The notes beneath the pieces are model-generated. The model did no database searches. It was not told the origin of the DNA and saw only the letters and a program-made list of their open reading frames with translations. A DNA stretch of 60,950 nucleotides from UBA1738 sp045655325. Its GTDB lineage: Bacteria; Bacillota; Clostridia; UBA1381. The first letter of the stretch is position 1. Every line of letters starts with the position of its first letter. The stretch covers positions 1 to 60,950 of the forward strand of contig JAZOOY010000036.1 of NCBI GenBank assembly GCA_045655325.1, read 5' to 3'. Below, in pieces: positions 27,302 through 35,776 of the stretch. Position numbers and translations under genes: made by a program.

Positions 27302-28729
27302 TTAATAATCTCTTCTTCTTGAGTATGATGAAGAAGTCGGTCTTGATGTTGTGCCGGTACGAGTTCCACCTTGTCTTTGTGAAACCATTCTTGAGTGTCT
27401 TATGCGACGCTTTCTGTTACGTGCAATTCTAAGTCTTGCCCAAACATAAAGAGCCAAAAGAACAAGAATAATTACAATTGGGTGGAATATAAATCCTAAA
27501 ATGGAGTTTATAAGGTGAAGTATAAAATCACGCTTTACTTCGTTTGCAGCAACAAGGTTCACGGTTGTAAGTTCACGGTCGTTATACGAATAGGTAACAG
27601 TACCGAAAGCCTGACCCTGCTGGATAGGAGCTTTTACTTCTTCAGTAACTTCAACCTTATTAGTTATAATATCCTTATCCGCAGTCTTTTTTAAAGTGGT
27701 ATAAACATCTTCTTCAACAGTAAGTGCAAGGCGGGTAGAGTTCTTTGCCTCCTCCACCTTTGAATCGTGGATTACGTCACCCTTTTTTGCAAGAAGTACG
27801 CTTTGATATGTGTCAAACACGTAGTCAAAAATCGCTGCTGTGTCACGGAATGAATAAGCCTTTTCGTTGGCATCCTGATTTGGAGCACCCATTACAACCG
27901 AAAGAACGGTAAATCCGTTTTTAACTGCAGTTGCTGCAAGGCAATAGCCAGCTTCGGTTGAGTTTCCTGATTTAAGACCTGTTGCATTAGCATAGTAATG
28001 GTATGGATATTTATATCTTGAAACCAAGTGGTTTGTGCTTAGGATTGTCTTTTCAGAAGTACGGATTCCTGTTGGTGGGAATGTGTATTTCTGTGTTTTT
28101 GCAATACTTGCAATTGCCTGATTCTGCATTGCATATTTTGCAAGGTACGCCATATCTGATGCGGTGGTGTAGTGGTTTTCGTTGTGGAATCCTGATGGAT
28201 TTACAAAGTTAGTATCGTTAAGACCCAAATCCTTTGCCTTTTCGTTCATCTTCTTAACGAATTCTTCGATACTACCTGATGTGGCGATTGCCAAAGCGTT
28301 TGATGCGTCGTTATTTGAATTCAGAATAACCGCATGAACAAGTTGCTCAATGGTATAAGTTTCGCCTTCCTGCAAACCAAGCTGTGGCTGGTCGTATGTA
28401 ATGCCGGAAAGCATTTCTTTTGTAACCTGTACGGTGTCATTAAGACCTTTTGCCTCCAGAGCAAGTACCGCTGTCATAAGATTTGTAAGACCTGCAGGAT
28501 ATACCTTTTTGTCTGCATCTAATGCATAAATAATGTCGCCTGATTTTGCATCTAATACTATAGCTGAATCTGCGTTAGGAATTGGAAATTCTGCTTTCTT
28601 TTCTGACTTTTCTTCAGTTTTTGTGCTTTCTGATGTTTTTGACGATGTTGAATTTCCTGTAGCAAAAGCTACGGAGTTAACTGATAGAACAAGTGCTAAA
28701 AGGATAGTAGCCAAACAATTTTTTTTCAT
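27302..28729 (-). CDS. DacA-family (peptidase S11) protein lacking the catalytic SxxK
   Basis: A 475-residue D-Ala-D-Ala carboxypeptidase homologue. Signal peptide (about 1-23), low-complexity Ser/Thr/Glu/Lys linker, S11 domain (about 50-330), PBP5_C-like beta domain, a C-terminal membrane segment (about 405-430) and a very basic Arg-rich tail. The SxxK site, normally ASxTK, reads AGLTN (Gly80, Asn83), so both the nucleophile Ser and the general-base Lys are gone. The other motifs remain: SNN (138-140) and KSG (253-255). It should not hydrolyse or acylate as family enzymes do, yet the frame is intact. It may bind peptidoglycan or regulate a paralogue. Convergent with the LRR gene, divergent from the ComEA-like gene. 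Confidence 0.9.
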   Translation of the reverse strand: MKKNCLATILLALVLSVNSVAFATGNSTSSKTSESTKTEEKSEKKAEFPIPNADSAIVLDAKSGDIIYALDADKKVYPAGLTNLMTAVLALEAKGLNDTVQVTKEMLSGITYDQPQLGLQEGETYTIEQLVHAVILNSNNDASNALAIATSGSIEEFVKKMNEKAKDLGLNDTNFVNPSGFHNENHYTTASDMAYLAKYAMQNQAIASIAKTQKYTFPPTGIRTSEKTILSTNHLVSRYKYPYHYYANATGLKSGNSTEAGYCLAATAVKNGFTVLSVVMGAPNQDANEKAYSFRDTAAIFDYVFDTYQSVLLAKKGDVIHDSKVEEAKNSTRLALTVEEDVYTTLKKTADKDIITNKVEVTEEVKAPIQQGQAFGTVTYSYNDRELTTVNLVAANEVKRDFILHLINSILGFIFHPIVIILVLLALYVWARLRIARNRKRRIRHSRMVSQRQGGTRTGTTSRPTSSSYSRRRDY

Positions 28730-28805
28730 GATTGGTAGCCTTTCTGCCCATAGTCTTTCTTAAAATGTCAATGGGCGATGACACTTTATTTAACTTTATA
28801 ATTTA

Positions 28806-28834
28806 ATTATACCTAATTAGAATTAAATTTGCAA
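28806..28834 (-). promoter_or_regulatory. Promoter of the DacA-like gene
   Basis: Read on the minus strand: TTGCAA (28834-28829), 17-base spacer, perfect TATAAT (28811-28806). It lies about 77 bases upstream of the start codon. Confidence 0.75.
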
Positions 28835-28884
28835 GAATTATAAGAAATTTTGTAAAAAAGTATAGAAAAATAAATTATTTATGA

Positions 28885-28890
28885 TATACT
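28885..28890 (+). promoter_or_regulatory. Probable -10 box of the ComEA-like/two-component operon
   Basis: TATACT lies 35 bases upstream of the GTG start of the ComEA-like gene. The -35 box is weak (TAGAAA near 28863), so the promoter may need an activator. Confidence 0.4.
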
Positions 28891-28925
28891 TATATTATAT
28901 TGGAATGTTTTGGAGGCAAACACCC

Positions 28926-29285
28926 GTGAGGAAGATACAGAAAAGGTATTACATTTTAATATTTGTGCTTGCGATTTGTGCGGGGGTATTTTTAAAGGGA
29001 ATTGAAGAAGAAAAGTTCACTATAATACATAACTCAACGGCGTATGCACCTGAAACAGACATTGTGTACGCACAAGAAATTGACGAAAATAACAAGATTA
29101 ACATAAACGAAGCGGATATCTACGAACTTGACAAGCTTTACGGAATAGGCGAGGGATTTGCCAAAAGAATAATTGAATACCGCACAAAAAACGGAAAGTT
29201 TGAAGTAATTCAGGATATAATGAAAGTAAGCGGAATTGGCGAGAAAACATTTAACGGAATAAAAGACTATATTTGTGTTGAATAG
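28926..29285 (+). CDS. ComEA-like membrane protein with helix-hairpin-helix domain
   Basis: A short 119-residue protein with one N-terminal membrane segment (about 8-25) and a C-terminal ComEA-type helix-hairpin-helix pair (about 55-119): INEADIYEL, YGIGEGFAKRIIEYR, then VSGIGEKTFNGIKDYI. ComEA binds incoming DNA in competence, but this protein lacks the SLBB domain of full ComEA, and no comEC is here. Start is GTG 28926 behind TTGGAGG (28910-28916); the upstream ATG at 28881 overlaps the -10 box and lacks a ribosome site. It lies 21 bases before the response regulator. Confidence 0.82.
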   Translation: MRKIQKRYYILIFVLAICAGVFLKGIEEEKFTIIHNSTAYAPETDIVYAQEIDENNKININEADIYELDKLYGIGEGFAKRIIEYRTKNGKFEVIQDIMKVSGIGEKTFNGIKDYICVE

Positions 29286-29306
29286 AAATCGGAAGGGGAT
29301 TCATAA

Positions 29307-29987
29307 ATGAAAATTTTGGTTGTTGATGACGAGAAAGTAATTGTAAAGGGAATAAAATATAACCTTGAGCAGGAGGGTTATCAGGTAGTTTGTGCATACG
29401 ACGGCGAAGAAGCCGTAAACCTTGCAAAGGACAGCAGTATTGACCTGATACTTTTGGACGTAATGCTTCCTAAAATGGACGGACTTACAGCCTGCAGAAC
29501 AATCAGGACTTTCTCAAACGTCCCTATAATTATGCTAACCGCAAGAAGCGAGGATATTGACAAGATTCTGGGTCTTGAATATGGTGCAGATGACTATATC
29601 ACAAAGCCGTTTAATATAAGAGAAGTTGCATCACGTATTAAAGCAATTTTAAGACGTGTAAACCCAACTCCAAAAGGCAATTCAGATGTTTTGGTATCAG
29701 GTGACATAACCCTTGATTACAACTTCCGTCGCATCAAAGTTAAGGACAAGACTATTGAGCTTACAGGCAAGGAATTTGAGCTTATGGACTTATTCGTAAA
29801 GAATGCAGGAAGAGTTTACACACGTGAGAACCTTCTTGACATCGCCTGGGGTGTTGATTATCCCGGTGACGTTCGAACAGTTGACGTTCATATAAGACGT
29901 CTTCGTGAAAAGATTGAAGAAAATCCGGCAGAGCCGCTTTATATTATGACAAAATGGGGTGTTGGTTATTACTATAAGAAAGATTAA
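29307..29987 (+). CDS. OmpR/PhoB-family response regulator
   Basis: A 226-residue regulator with an N-terminal receiver domain (phospho-acceptor Asp51 in LLDVMLPKMDG, Lys in ITKPFN) and a C-terminal winged helix DNA-binding domain with the typical RTVDVHIRRLREKIE recognition region. It belongs to the WalR/PhoP/MtrA-like group. Together with the histidine kinase and GerMN gene that follow it forms a translationally linked set, suggesting control of cell-envelope genes. Confidence 0.94.
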   Translation: MKILVVDDEKVIVKGIKYNLEQEGYQVVCAYDGEEAVNLAKDSSIDLILLDVMLPKMDGLTACRTIRTFSNVPIIMLTARSEDIDKILGLEYGADDYITKPFNIREVASRIKAILRRVNPTPKGNSDVLVSGDITLDYNFRRIKVKDKTIELTGKEFELMDLFVKNAGRVYTRENLLDIAWGVDYPGDVRTVDVHIRRLREKIEENPAEPLYIMTKWGVGYYYKKD

Positions 29988-29997
29988 AGAATTCTTT

Positions 29998-31416
29998 ATG
30001 TCAATACGTGTCAGCATGATGGCAACCTATGTGGCTGCCATTTTGATCTCTTTGATACTCCTTAGTGTTTACATCTTGGGTGCGCTGACAGACAGCTTAT
30101 ATAATACAGAACGAGTTAACCTTTACACAAAGGCAAATATTATTTCTGACCTTATCAAAACTCCTGACGGAATCACTCCTGAAGCAACGGCAGGCATTAA
30201 GCAGATACTTTCAGGAAGTAATATGCGCAGTATTGTGGTAAGGCCTGATTTTAAGGTGTGCCTTGATACAAATGCAGACTCCGACGTTTTAGGGAAGGTT
30301 ATTGTCCGTGAGGCAGTAATAAAATGTATGCAGAACGGTGAGCAGGCACACGCTATAAACAAAAGCAATTCCGATATGACAACAATGTCCGTTGCTGTTC
30401 CGCTTATTGATGGCGAAAAAACTGTGGGAGCTGTTTATCTTGTAGAGTCGCTATACGATATTGATATGACCATTGCAGGCATCAGAAACGACCTTGTTGT
30501 GTTTGGAATTATCATAAGTATTTTGGTGGCTATGTTGAGCTTGGCATTGTCCCTTATGACGACTGCGCCGATTGACAACTTTATTTCCGTTTCAAAGGAA
30601 TTTTCTAAAGGTAACTTTAACGTAAAAGCAAAGGAAAAGGGACCACTTGAACTTGTGGAAATGGCGAAAGCCTTAAACTATATGTCAACAGAGCTTGATG
30701 AGTATGAGCAGAATCGTAAAAAGTTCGTGTCCGACGTTTCTCACGAGCTAAAGACACCGCTTGCCACAATCAAACTTATCTGCGACAGTATCGTAACAAC
30801 GGACAACCCGAACTTTGAAATGATACAGGATTTCTTGGGTGACTTGAGCGAAGAAGTAGACCGTTTGACACGTATTGTGGAGCGTCTTTTGACCCTTACA
30901 AAAATGGACTCAAATCAGAACAACTTATCAGCAACTCCGGTTGACTTTGTTGTTATGTTAAATGCCATTATAAGAAAACTGACACCGAATGCCGAAGCGA
31001 AAAATATTGTGCTTTACTCTGACTATTCGGTGGATGCGCTAGCGCCGATGCTTCTTGACTATGACAAGATTTGGGAAGCTATATACAACATAGTTGATAA
31101 CGCTATAAAGTACACACCGGAAGGCGGACACGTGAAGTTAGGTCTTGAGCTTTTGGGCAAAAATGTGCTTGTAAAAGTGGAGGATAACGGAGCGGGTATT
31201 CCGGACGAAGATAAGGACAGAATTTTCGAACGTTTTTACCGTCTTGACGATTCCCGTGCAAGAGAAACCGGCGGAACAGGTCTTGGCCTTGCCATTGCAA
31301 AAGAAGCGATTGTTCTTCACGGCGGTGAAATTAAGGTCATCGACGCACCAGACGGCGGAAGCGTGTTTATGATAAGCGTTCCTTATAACGTGGAAGAAGG
31401 AGGTGCTTCTATATGA
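29998..31416 (+). CDS. Membrane sensor histidine kinase (HAMP, HisKA, HATPase)
   Basis: Two membrane segments (about 10-32 and 162-185) enclose an extracytoplasmic sensor of about 130 residues. A HAMP linker follows, then the phospho-acceptor His249 in SDVSHELKTPLA, the N-box NIVDNAIKYTP, the G1 box DNGAGIP and the G2 box GGTGLGLAIAKE. I use ATG 29998 after the regulator stop; an in-frame TTG at 29959 lies inside the regulator gene. The ribosome site for ATG 29998 is weak, so coupling is likely. The architecture is WalK/PhoR/MtrB-like, without a PAS domain. Confidence 0.92.
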   Translation: MSIRVSMMATYVAAILISLILLSVYILGALTDSLYNTERVNLYTKANIISDLIKTPDGITPEATAGIKQILSGSNMRSIVVRPDFKVCLDTNADSDVLGKVIVREAVIKCMQNGEQAHAINKSNSDMTTMSVAVPLIDGEKTVGAVYLVESLYDIDMTIAGIRNDLVVFGIIISILVAMLSLALSLMTTAPIDNFISVSKEFSKGNFNVKAKEKGPLELVEMAKALNYMSTELDEYEQNRKKFVSDVSHELKTPLATIKLICDSIVTTDNPNFEMIQDFLGDLSEEVDRLTRIVERLLTLTKMDSNQNNLSATPVDFVVMLNAIIRKLTPNAEAKNIVLYSDYSVDALAPMLLDYDKIWEAIYNIVDNAIKYTPEGGHVKLGLELLGKNVLVKVEDNGAGIPDEDKDRIFERFYRLDDSRARETGGTGLGLAIAKEAIVLHGGEIKVIDAPDGGSVFMISVPYNVEEGGASI

Positions 31417-32312
31417 TGAACAAAAAATATATCATTATAGCAGTTGTGCTTGTTCTTTTAGGCGTAGTCATATTTGCTCTTGCAGGTGGCAACGATAATA
31501 AGGTTCAAAAAGAAATAAGCCTTTACTTCTTTGATGAAGGCGGATACACAATAAAACCTGTGGAAACAGAGATTACGGCATTAAGCGATGCCGAGCTTCA
31601 TGAAAAGATTGCAAAGGCTCTTATAGAAGGCCCTACCGATAAAAAATACCTGCCGATAATGGATAAGGATGTTAAGCTTAACTATATCAATTTTGTTGAT
31701 GGTAATCTTACGGTAGATTTTTCAAGTGAATACCCTGAAGATAATCTGATGTGCACTTATGCCGTTATAAAAACCTTCTCAAGACTTGCAAGCGTTAAAA
31801 ATATTCTGGTAACAGAAAACAGCAAGGGAATCAAGGGAAGCGATGGCATAGAGCTTGGATTTGTAAGCGGTGATTATATTAACACCGAATCCGACGAAGA
31901 CACTGCAACAGGTGTACGCCTTTATTTTGCAAACAGCGATAAGAGTGAGCTTGTGATGGAATACCGCAAAATCAATATTGTAGACACCAAACCGGTTGAA
32001 CAGTATGTTGTAAGCGAGCTTATCAAAGGCCCGAAAATAAAGGGTAATGAAAGACTTTTGGCGTCTGATACAAAAGTTTTGTCTGTAGAAACAACCGACA
32101 GAATTTGTTACGTGAACTTTAAAGAAGGATTTTTGGAAAAGAACGCCACATCAGGAAGCAAGCTGGTCGTGGATTCTATCGTAAAATCCCTTACAGGACT
32201 TAATAACGTGGATAGCGTGCAGTTTTTGATAGACGGTAAAAAGACCGAGAAAATTGGTGATACCGACATAAGCGGACTTTTTGTAAAAGAAGAACCGAAA
32301 GAAACAGAATAA
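31413..32312 (+). CDS. Membrane-anchored protein with two GerMN domains
   Basis: A 299-residue protein with an uncleaved N-terminal membrane anchor (about 5-26) and two GerMN domains (about 45-145 and 165-285), each with an L-x-x-GP-K pattern (LIEGPTDK, LIKGPKIK) and a V-x-F beta core. GerMN occurs in spore GerM and in actinobacterial lipoprotein LpqB. The start overlaps the kinase stop (ATGA), and a strong AAGGAGG precedes it. Its place directly after a kinase is reminiscent of MtrA-MtrB-LpqB, so a role as an extracytoplasmic modulator of the kinase is a reasonable inference. Confidence 0.87.
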   Translation: MMNKKYIIIAVVLVLLGVVIFALAGGNDNKVQKEISLYFFDEGGYTIKPVETEITALSDAELHEKIAKALIEGPTDKKYLPIMDKDVKLNYINFVDGNLTVDFSSEYPEDNLMCTYAVIKTFSRLASVKNILVTENSKGIKGSDGIELGFVSGDYINTESDEDTATGVRLYFANSDKSELVMEYRKINIVDTKPVEQYVVSELIKGPKIKGNERLLASDTKVLSVETTDRICYVNFKEGFLEKNATSGSKLVVDSIVKSLTGLNNVDSVQFLIDGKKTEKIGDTDISGLFVKEEPKETE

Positions 32313-32341
32313 AAATCCATCGGCTAAGCCGATGGATTTTT
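32311..32341. terminator. Strong terminator of the two-component operon
   Basis: A perfect inverted repeat AAAAATCCATCGGC/GCCGATGGATTTTT around TAA. Symmetric A and T runs make it bidirectional in principle. Confidence 0.95.
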
Positions 32342-32718
32342 ATTCTATATTGTAAAGTGAAATGCAATACTTGTTTATGTGATTTATAATTTTTGTGTAT
32401 AAATTATAGATGCCCACAGGTGTTGCATTTTCTTTTGCAAAAAAAGATTTGTCATAGGTTTGTCATATCGGTTTTGATAATATAAATTAAAGAAATCCTT
32501 AAATTACTACTTTCGGTGAAGCTCTTGACAAACTTCAGGAAAAACTAAAGTGCAAACCAACAAATGAACAGGAATTAAAAGCGGTAAAAAGCACCCAAGT
32601 ATGGGTACTTTTATATACATTCAGTTGCGAAAAGTACTTGTTTTTATATTCTCATATTCTAATTAGATGTGCAATGGAATATTAAAGCATAAAGAAATAC
32701 GAGAAACCTCAAAAACAC
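32342..32718. other. Intergenic region upstream of the exopolysaccharide locus
   Basis: About 380 AT-rich bases. Apart from the gene-fragment-like stretch at 32503-32685 and a small ACCCA/TGGGT hairpin at about 32593-32606 followed by a CTTTT tract, I see nothing that matches a known RNA element. It separates the two-component operon from the polysaccharide locus. Confidence 0.5.
32503..32685 (+). pseudogene. Possible gene remnant of unknown origin
   Basis: Sixty codons are open between TAA at 32500 and TAA at 32683, with no start codon or ribosome site. The first 30 codons read like coding sequence (a charged amphipathic stretch, ALDKLQEKL then TNEQELKAV), while the end is hydrophobic and less protein-like. 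It could be the decayed end of a lost gene. The family is not recognised and chance is a real alternative. Confidence 0.25.
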
Positions 32719-32747
32719 TTGAAAAGATTGTAAAAAGATGGTACAAT
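32719..32747 (+). promoter_or_regulatory. Promoter of the exopolysaccharide/c-di-GMP locus
   Basis: TTGAAA (32719-32724), 17-base spacer, TACAAT (32742-32747) preceded by TGG, an extended -10. It is the only good promoter I found before the 23-kb run of plus-strand genes, and it places the diguanylate cyclase first. Confidence 0.7.
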
Positions 32748-32795
32748 AAAATAAATATATCTTTTTAACAAAACATAGAGAAAGAAGAATGAAAA

Positions 32796-35096
32796 ATGGC
32801 AGTAACATACGGAAAGAAGAGACGCAGACAAAACAATATTTTATATACATTCGTCGCGGCATTTTTAATTTGTACAGTTTTTTTAGCTATGGTTGCTAAT
32901 TTCTATCATAGAGCGGAAGAAGAAGCATACGAGATGCTTCATATACAGACCAAGCAAATCAAAGATGATTTGACTTTACAACTAAAGTCAGACCGTGAAA
33001 ATCTTATTACAATGGCGAACTTTGCCGCTAAGCTATATGCTGATGGTGAAGGGTATGATCGTATGTTCAAATCATTTAAGCCTATCGGATTATTTTCAAA
33101 TATTGGTATCTTAAATCCTGACAACACTTTTCACTCCTGGAGAGGTGAACTTGACCTTAATGGTAAAATTTCATTTGAAGATGAAGCAAAACGTGGAGAG
33201 TACATAAGCGGTAGAATAAAAGATCTTACACTAGAGGATAAAGAAATTATAAGAAGTGCTGTTCCGATAGAAGTAGAGGATAAAATAGTTGGTATTTTAT
33301 ATGGCGTTATACATCCTGCAACTGTTAGTGCAAAGTATGACCAAATGGCAAAAGAACTTGATGCCCAGCTTTTTGTTTATGAAAAAGAAACGGGAAAGTT
33401 TATTATAAATACTGTAAATAAAACCCTAGGAGATATATCCCAATTAGAGGACCGAGAATATAACGACGGATATACATATGAACAGTTGGTAACAACGGAT
33501 AATGGATTTTCATCATTCAAGTCAAAATTCACAGGTGAAGATTTGTTCCTTCACTATTCTACCTTGGAAGACTTTAACTGGGGCATTATGCTTGCTCGTT
33601 ATGAATCGCAAGTGTTTGCAGAGGCTGATGAAATATCAGGGATTTTGCTTACTTCTTTTGGCATTATGATATCGATTATAGTATTGTATCTGCTTTTCAT
33701 ATTGAACAGCGAGAAAAAGAGGTCAAGTGCAACTGCTAAAGCATCCGGTATCAGAAAGCTTCTTTTGGAAGTTAATCAGCAGTATAAAAATATATCCGAA
33801 GCATTAAGAAACATACAGGAATTTTCCTCCTCAAGATCTGCATTTTTTGTGGATACAGACGGGGAAGACCACAATTATATTTTGAATTCATTTAAAGCGA
33901 AGATTCTCTCGGGCGAAGAAAGAATTTATTTTGTCGGCGAACTTTTCAAATATGCGGCAAGTTTTCATAATATCAGTAAAGTAACCATTGGAATGATGCG
34001 TATAGTTCCTAATAAACACCTTGCAAAAACAAACAGCAGGCTATACGACTTTTTGAAAAAACAGAAAATCAGAGAGGTTTCTTTTGCATCTATAACAGAG
34101 AAGAATAATCATGTAAGTATTTTGGGTGTTATTAACCCTAAAAAGAGCAGTGTTGCAAGAATACTTTTAGAAGATATAGCGGTTTGTTTTTCAATTGCTA
34201 TATATAACAAAAAGCATTTAAACAGAACCGAACTTGCAGCAACAACTGACTCCTTAACAGGAGCCATGAACAGGGTATCATACAAAAAGGATATCCTGGT
34301 GCTTGACGAGGAAAGACCGGAAGATTTTGCATGTATATATATTGACGTTAACGAGCTTCATCTTCGTAATAATAAATACGGACACGCTGCGGGTGATGAA
34401 ATGCTTATTTATATTGCTAACACCCTAAAAGAAGTTTTCTTTGGTCACAGCATCTATCGTATGGGTGGGGATGAATTCTTGGTATTTACAAAGGGTATTA
34501 GTCAAGAAAACATCAATAATAGTATCGACATGTTTCTTGAGAATTTAAAAGAAACCGGGTATCATGTATCGCTTGGAATGTCATTTAGAAAGCAGAACAC
34601 AAACTGTGAAGAAATGGTGCGCGAAGCCGAAAAGAGAATGTATGACTCAAAAGCACAATATTATCAGAACAAAAAACAAAAGGTCATATCAAAAGATGAG
34701 GAAAAAGAATATATACAGGTAAAAACAGGTATTAAGGAAATTGATACAATGATATCCGTTTTAAAAGAACACTATAACGGTATTTACAGTGTATCATTAG
34801 ATACAAACAAAGCTCACCGTATTCTTATGCCGTCTTATCTTGGATATAATGAGGATGAGGAAAACTTCTCGAAGCTTTTGTCAAAGTACATTGACGAAAT
34901 GGTGCATCCTGATTTTCATAGAGCTGTTAGCAGTTTCTTGAACTATGATGTAATAAGAAGACAAATGACAGAGGGAAAAACACCATCAATTACATATAAA
35001 AAGGTTAATGAAGAAAAAGTGATACTCAGTGTGTATAAGCTGAACGAAAGCAGTGAAATATCTGAGGAAACTCTTTGGGTATTTGCAAGAGGTTAA
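32796..35096 (+). CDS. Membrane diguanylate cyclase, Cache-GAF-like-GGDEF
   Basis: A 766-residue c-di-GMP synthase. Membrane segments near 16-37 and 280-303 enclose an extracytoplasmic double-Cache-type sensor. A GAF-like cytoplasmic region (about 320-475) is followed by the GGDEF domain (about 484-640), with DSLTGAMNR at its start and an intact GGDEF at 557-561. The RxxD inhibitory site is absent, so product feedback may be missing. A PAS-like tail of about 125 residues follows. It is the first gene after the locus promoter, so sensing outside the cell probably sets c-di-GMP for the polysaccharide machinery encoded downstream. Confidence 0.93.
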   Translation: MAVTYGKKRRRQNNILYTFVAAFLICTVFLAMVANFYHRAEEEAYEMLHIQTKQIKDDLTLQLKSDRENLITMANFAAKLYADGEGYDRMFKSFKPIGLFSNIGILNPDNTFHSWRGELDLNGKISFEDEAKRGEYISGRIKDLTLEDKEIIRSAVPIEVEDKIVGILYGVIHPATVSAKYDQMAKELDAQLFVYEKETGKFIINTVNKTLGDISQLEDREYNDGYTYEQLVTTDNGFSSFKSKFTGEDLFLHYSTLEDFNWGIMLARYESQVFAEADEISGILLTSFGIMISIIVLYLLFILNSEKKRSSATAKASGIRKLLLEVNQQYKNISEALRNIQEFSSSRSAFFVDTDGEDHNYILNSFKAKILSGEERIYFVGELFKYAASFHNISKVTIGMMRIVPNKHLAKTNSRLYDFLKKQKIREVSFASITEKNNHVSILGVINPKKSSVARILLEDIAVCFSIAIYNKKHLNRTELAATTDSLTGAMNRVSYKKDILVLDEERPEDFACIYIDVNELHLRNNKYGHAAGDEMLIYIANTLKEVFFGHSIYRMGGDEFLVFTKGISQENINNSIDMFLENLKETGYHVSLGMSFRKQNTNCEEMVREAEKRMYDSKAQYYQNKKQKVISKDEEKEYIQVKTGIKEIDTMISVLKEHYNGIYSVSLDTNKAHRILMPSYLGYNEDEENFSKLLSKYIDEMVHPDFHRAVSSFLNYDVIRRQMTEGKTPSITYKKVNEEKVILSVYKLNESSEISEETLWVFARG

Positions 35097-35191
35097 AATC
35101 CAGTGACGATAAAATGATTTTCCTGCACTATAATATGGATTTTGATGAAGAAAAAGTGTTTAAATCAAAAGAAAAAGAGCGTGAAGTAATT

Positions 35192-35734
35192 ATGAACAGT
35201 ATTTTTAAAAAGGACCTGTACAGATATTATGGCGAATGCGGAGAACCATTTTTAAAAAGGATATGCAGGCCTCTTGAAATAAAGTACATATCCATATTCA
35301 GAAAAGCAAATACATGCAGATTTTTGCCATTAAAGCTTTTTTATATGTTAAGGCTTATGCGTATGTCTAATAAAACACAGATTCAGATACCTGCAAGGAC
35401 AAGCATAGGAGCGGGTCTATACATAGGGCATCTTGGTCGTGTTATCATTCATCCGGATGCAAAACTTGGTAAAAATATAAATATTGCTACAGGTGTTACA
35501 ATAGGAATGGAAACCCGCGGAAAGCGAAAAGGAGCACCTGTTATCTGCGACAACTGTTGGATAGGAACAAATGCTGTTATAGTTGGAAATGTTAAGATTG
35601 GTAGCGATGTTCTTATCGCTCCGCTTACTTATGTTAATTTTGATGTTCCTGATCATAGCATTGTTGTTGGAAACCCAGGAAGAATAATCCCTAAAGAAAA
35701 TGCTACTGCAGATTATATTTGTAACTGTATATGA
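35192..35734 (+). CDS. Serine acetyltransferase-like hexapeptide-repeat transferase
   Basis: A 180-residue left-handed beta-helix acyltransferase of the CysE/LbH_SAT type. The hexapeptide region (about 70-165) contains IGHLGRVIIHPDAKLG, the ATGVTIG box and GNPGRII. In this setting it more likely O-acetylates sugar or transfers acetyl in polysaccharide modification than makes O-acetylserine. The start is uncertain: ATG 35192 gives a family-like N-terminus (KKDLYRYYGE), but ATG 35114 in the same frame is possible, adding 26 residues; neither has a strong ribosome site. Confidence 0.82.
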   Translation: MNSIFKKDLYRYYGECGEPFLKRICRPLEIKYISIFRKANTCRFLPLKLFYMLRLMRMSNKTQIQIPARTSIGAGLYIGHLGRVIIHPDAKLGKNINIATGVTIGMETRGKRKGAPVICDNCWIGTNAVIVGNVKIGSDVLIAPLTYVNFDVPDHSIVVGNPGRIIPKENATADYICNCI

Positions 35735-35776
35735 TCCTGGTAATTTTTGTTTAATCTAGAGTATGGAGGTGGCGAA

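Noticed and set aside
32342..32795. A c-di-GMP riboswitch in front of the cyclase gene
   Set aside because: The conserved GEMM core and tetraloop-receptor pattern were not found; a GTGCAAACC fragment alone is not enough.
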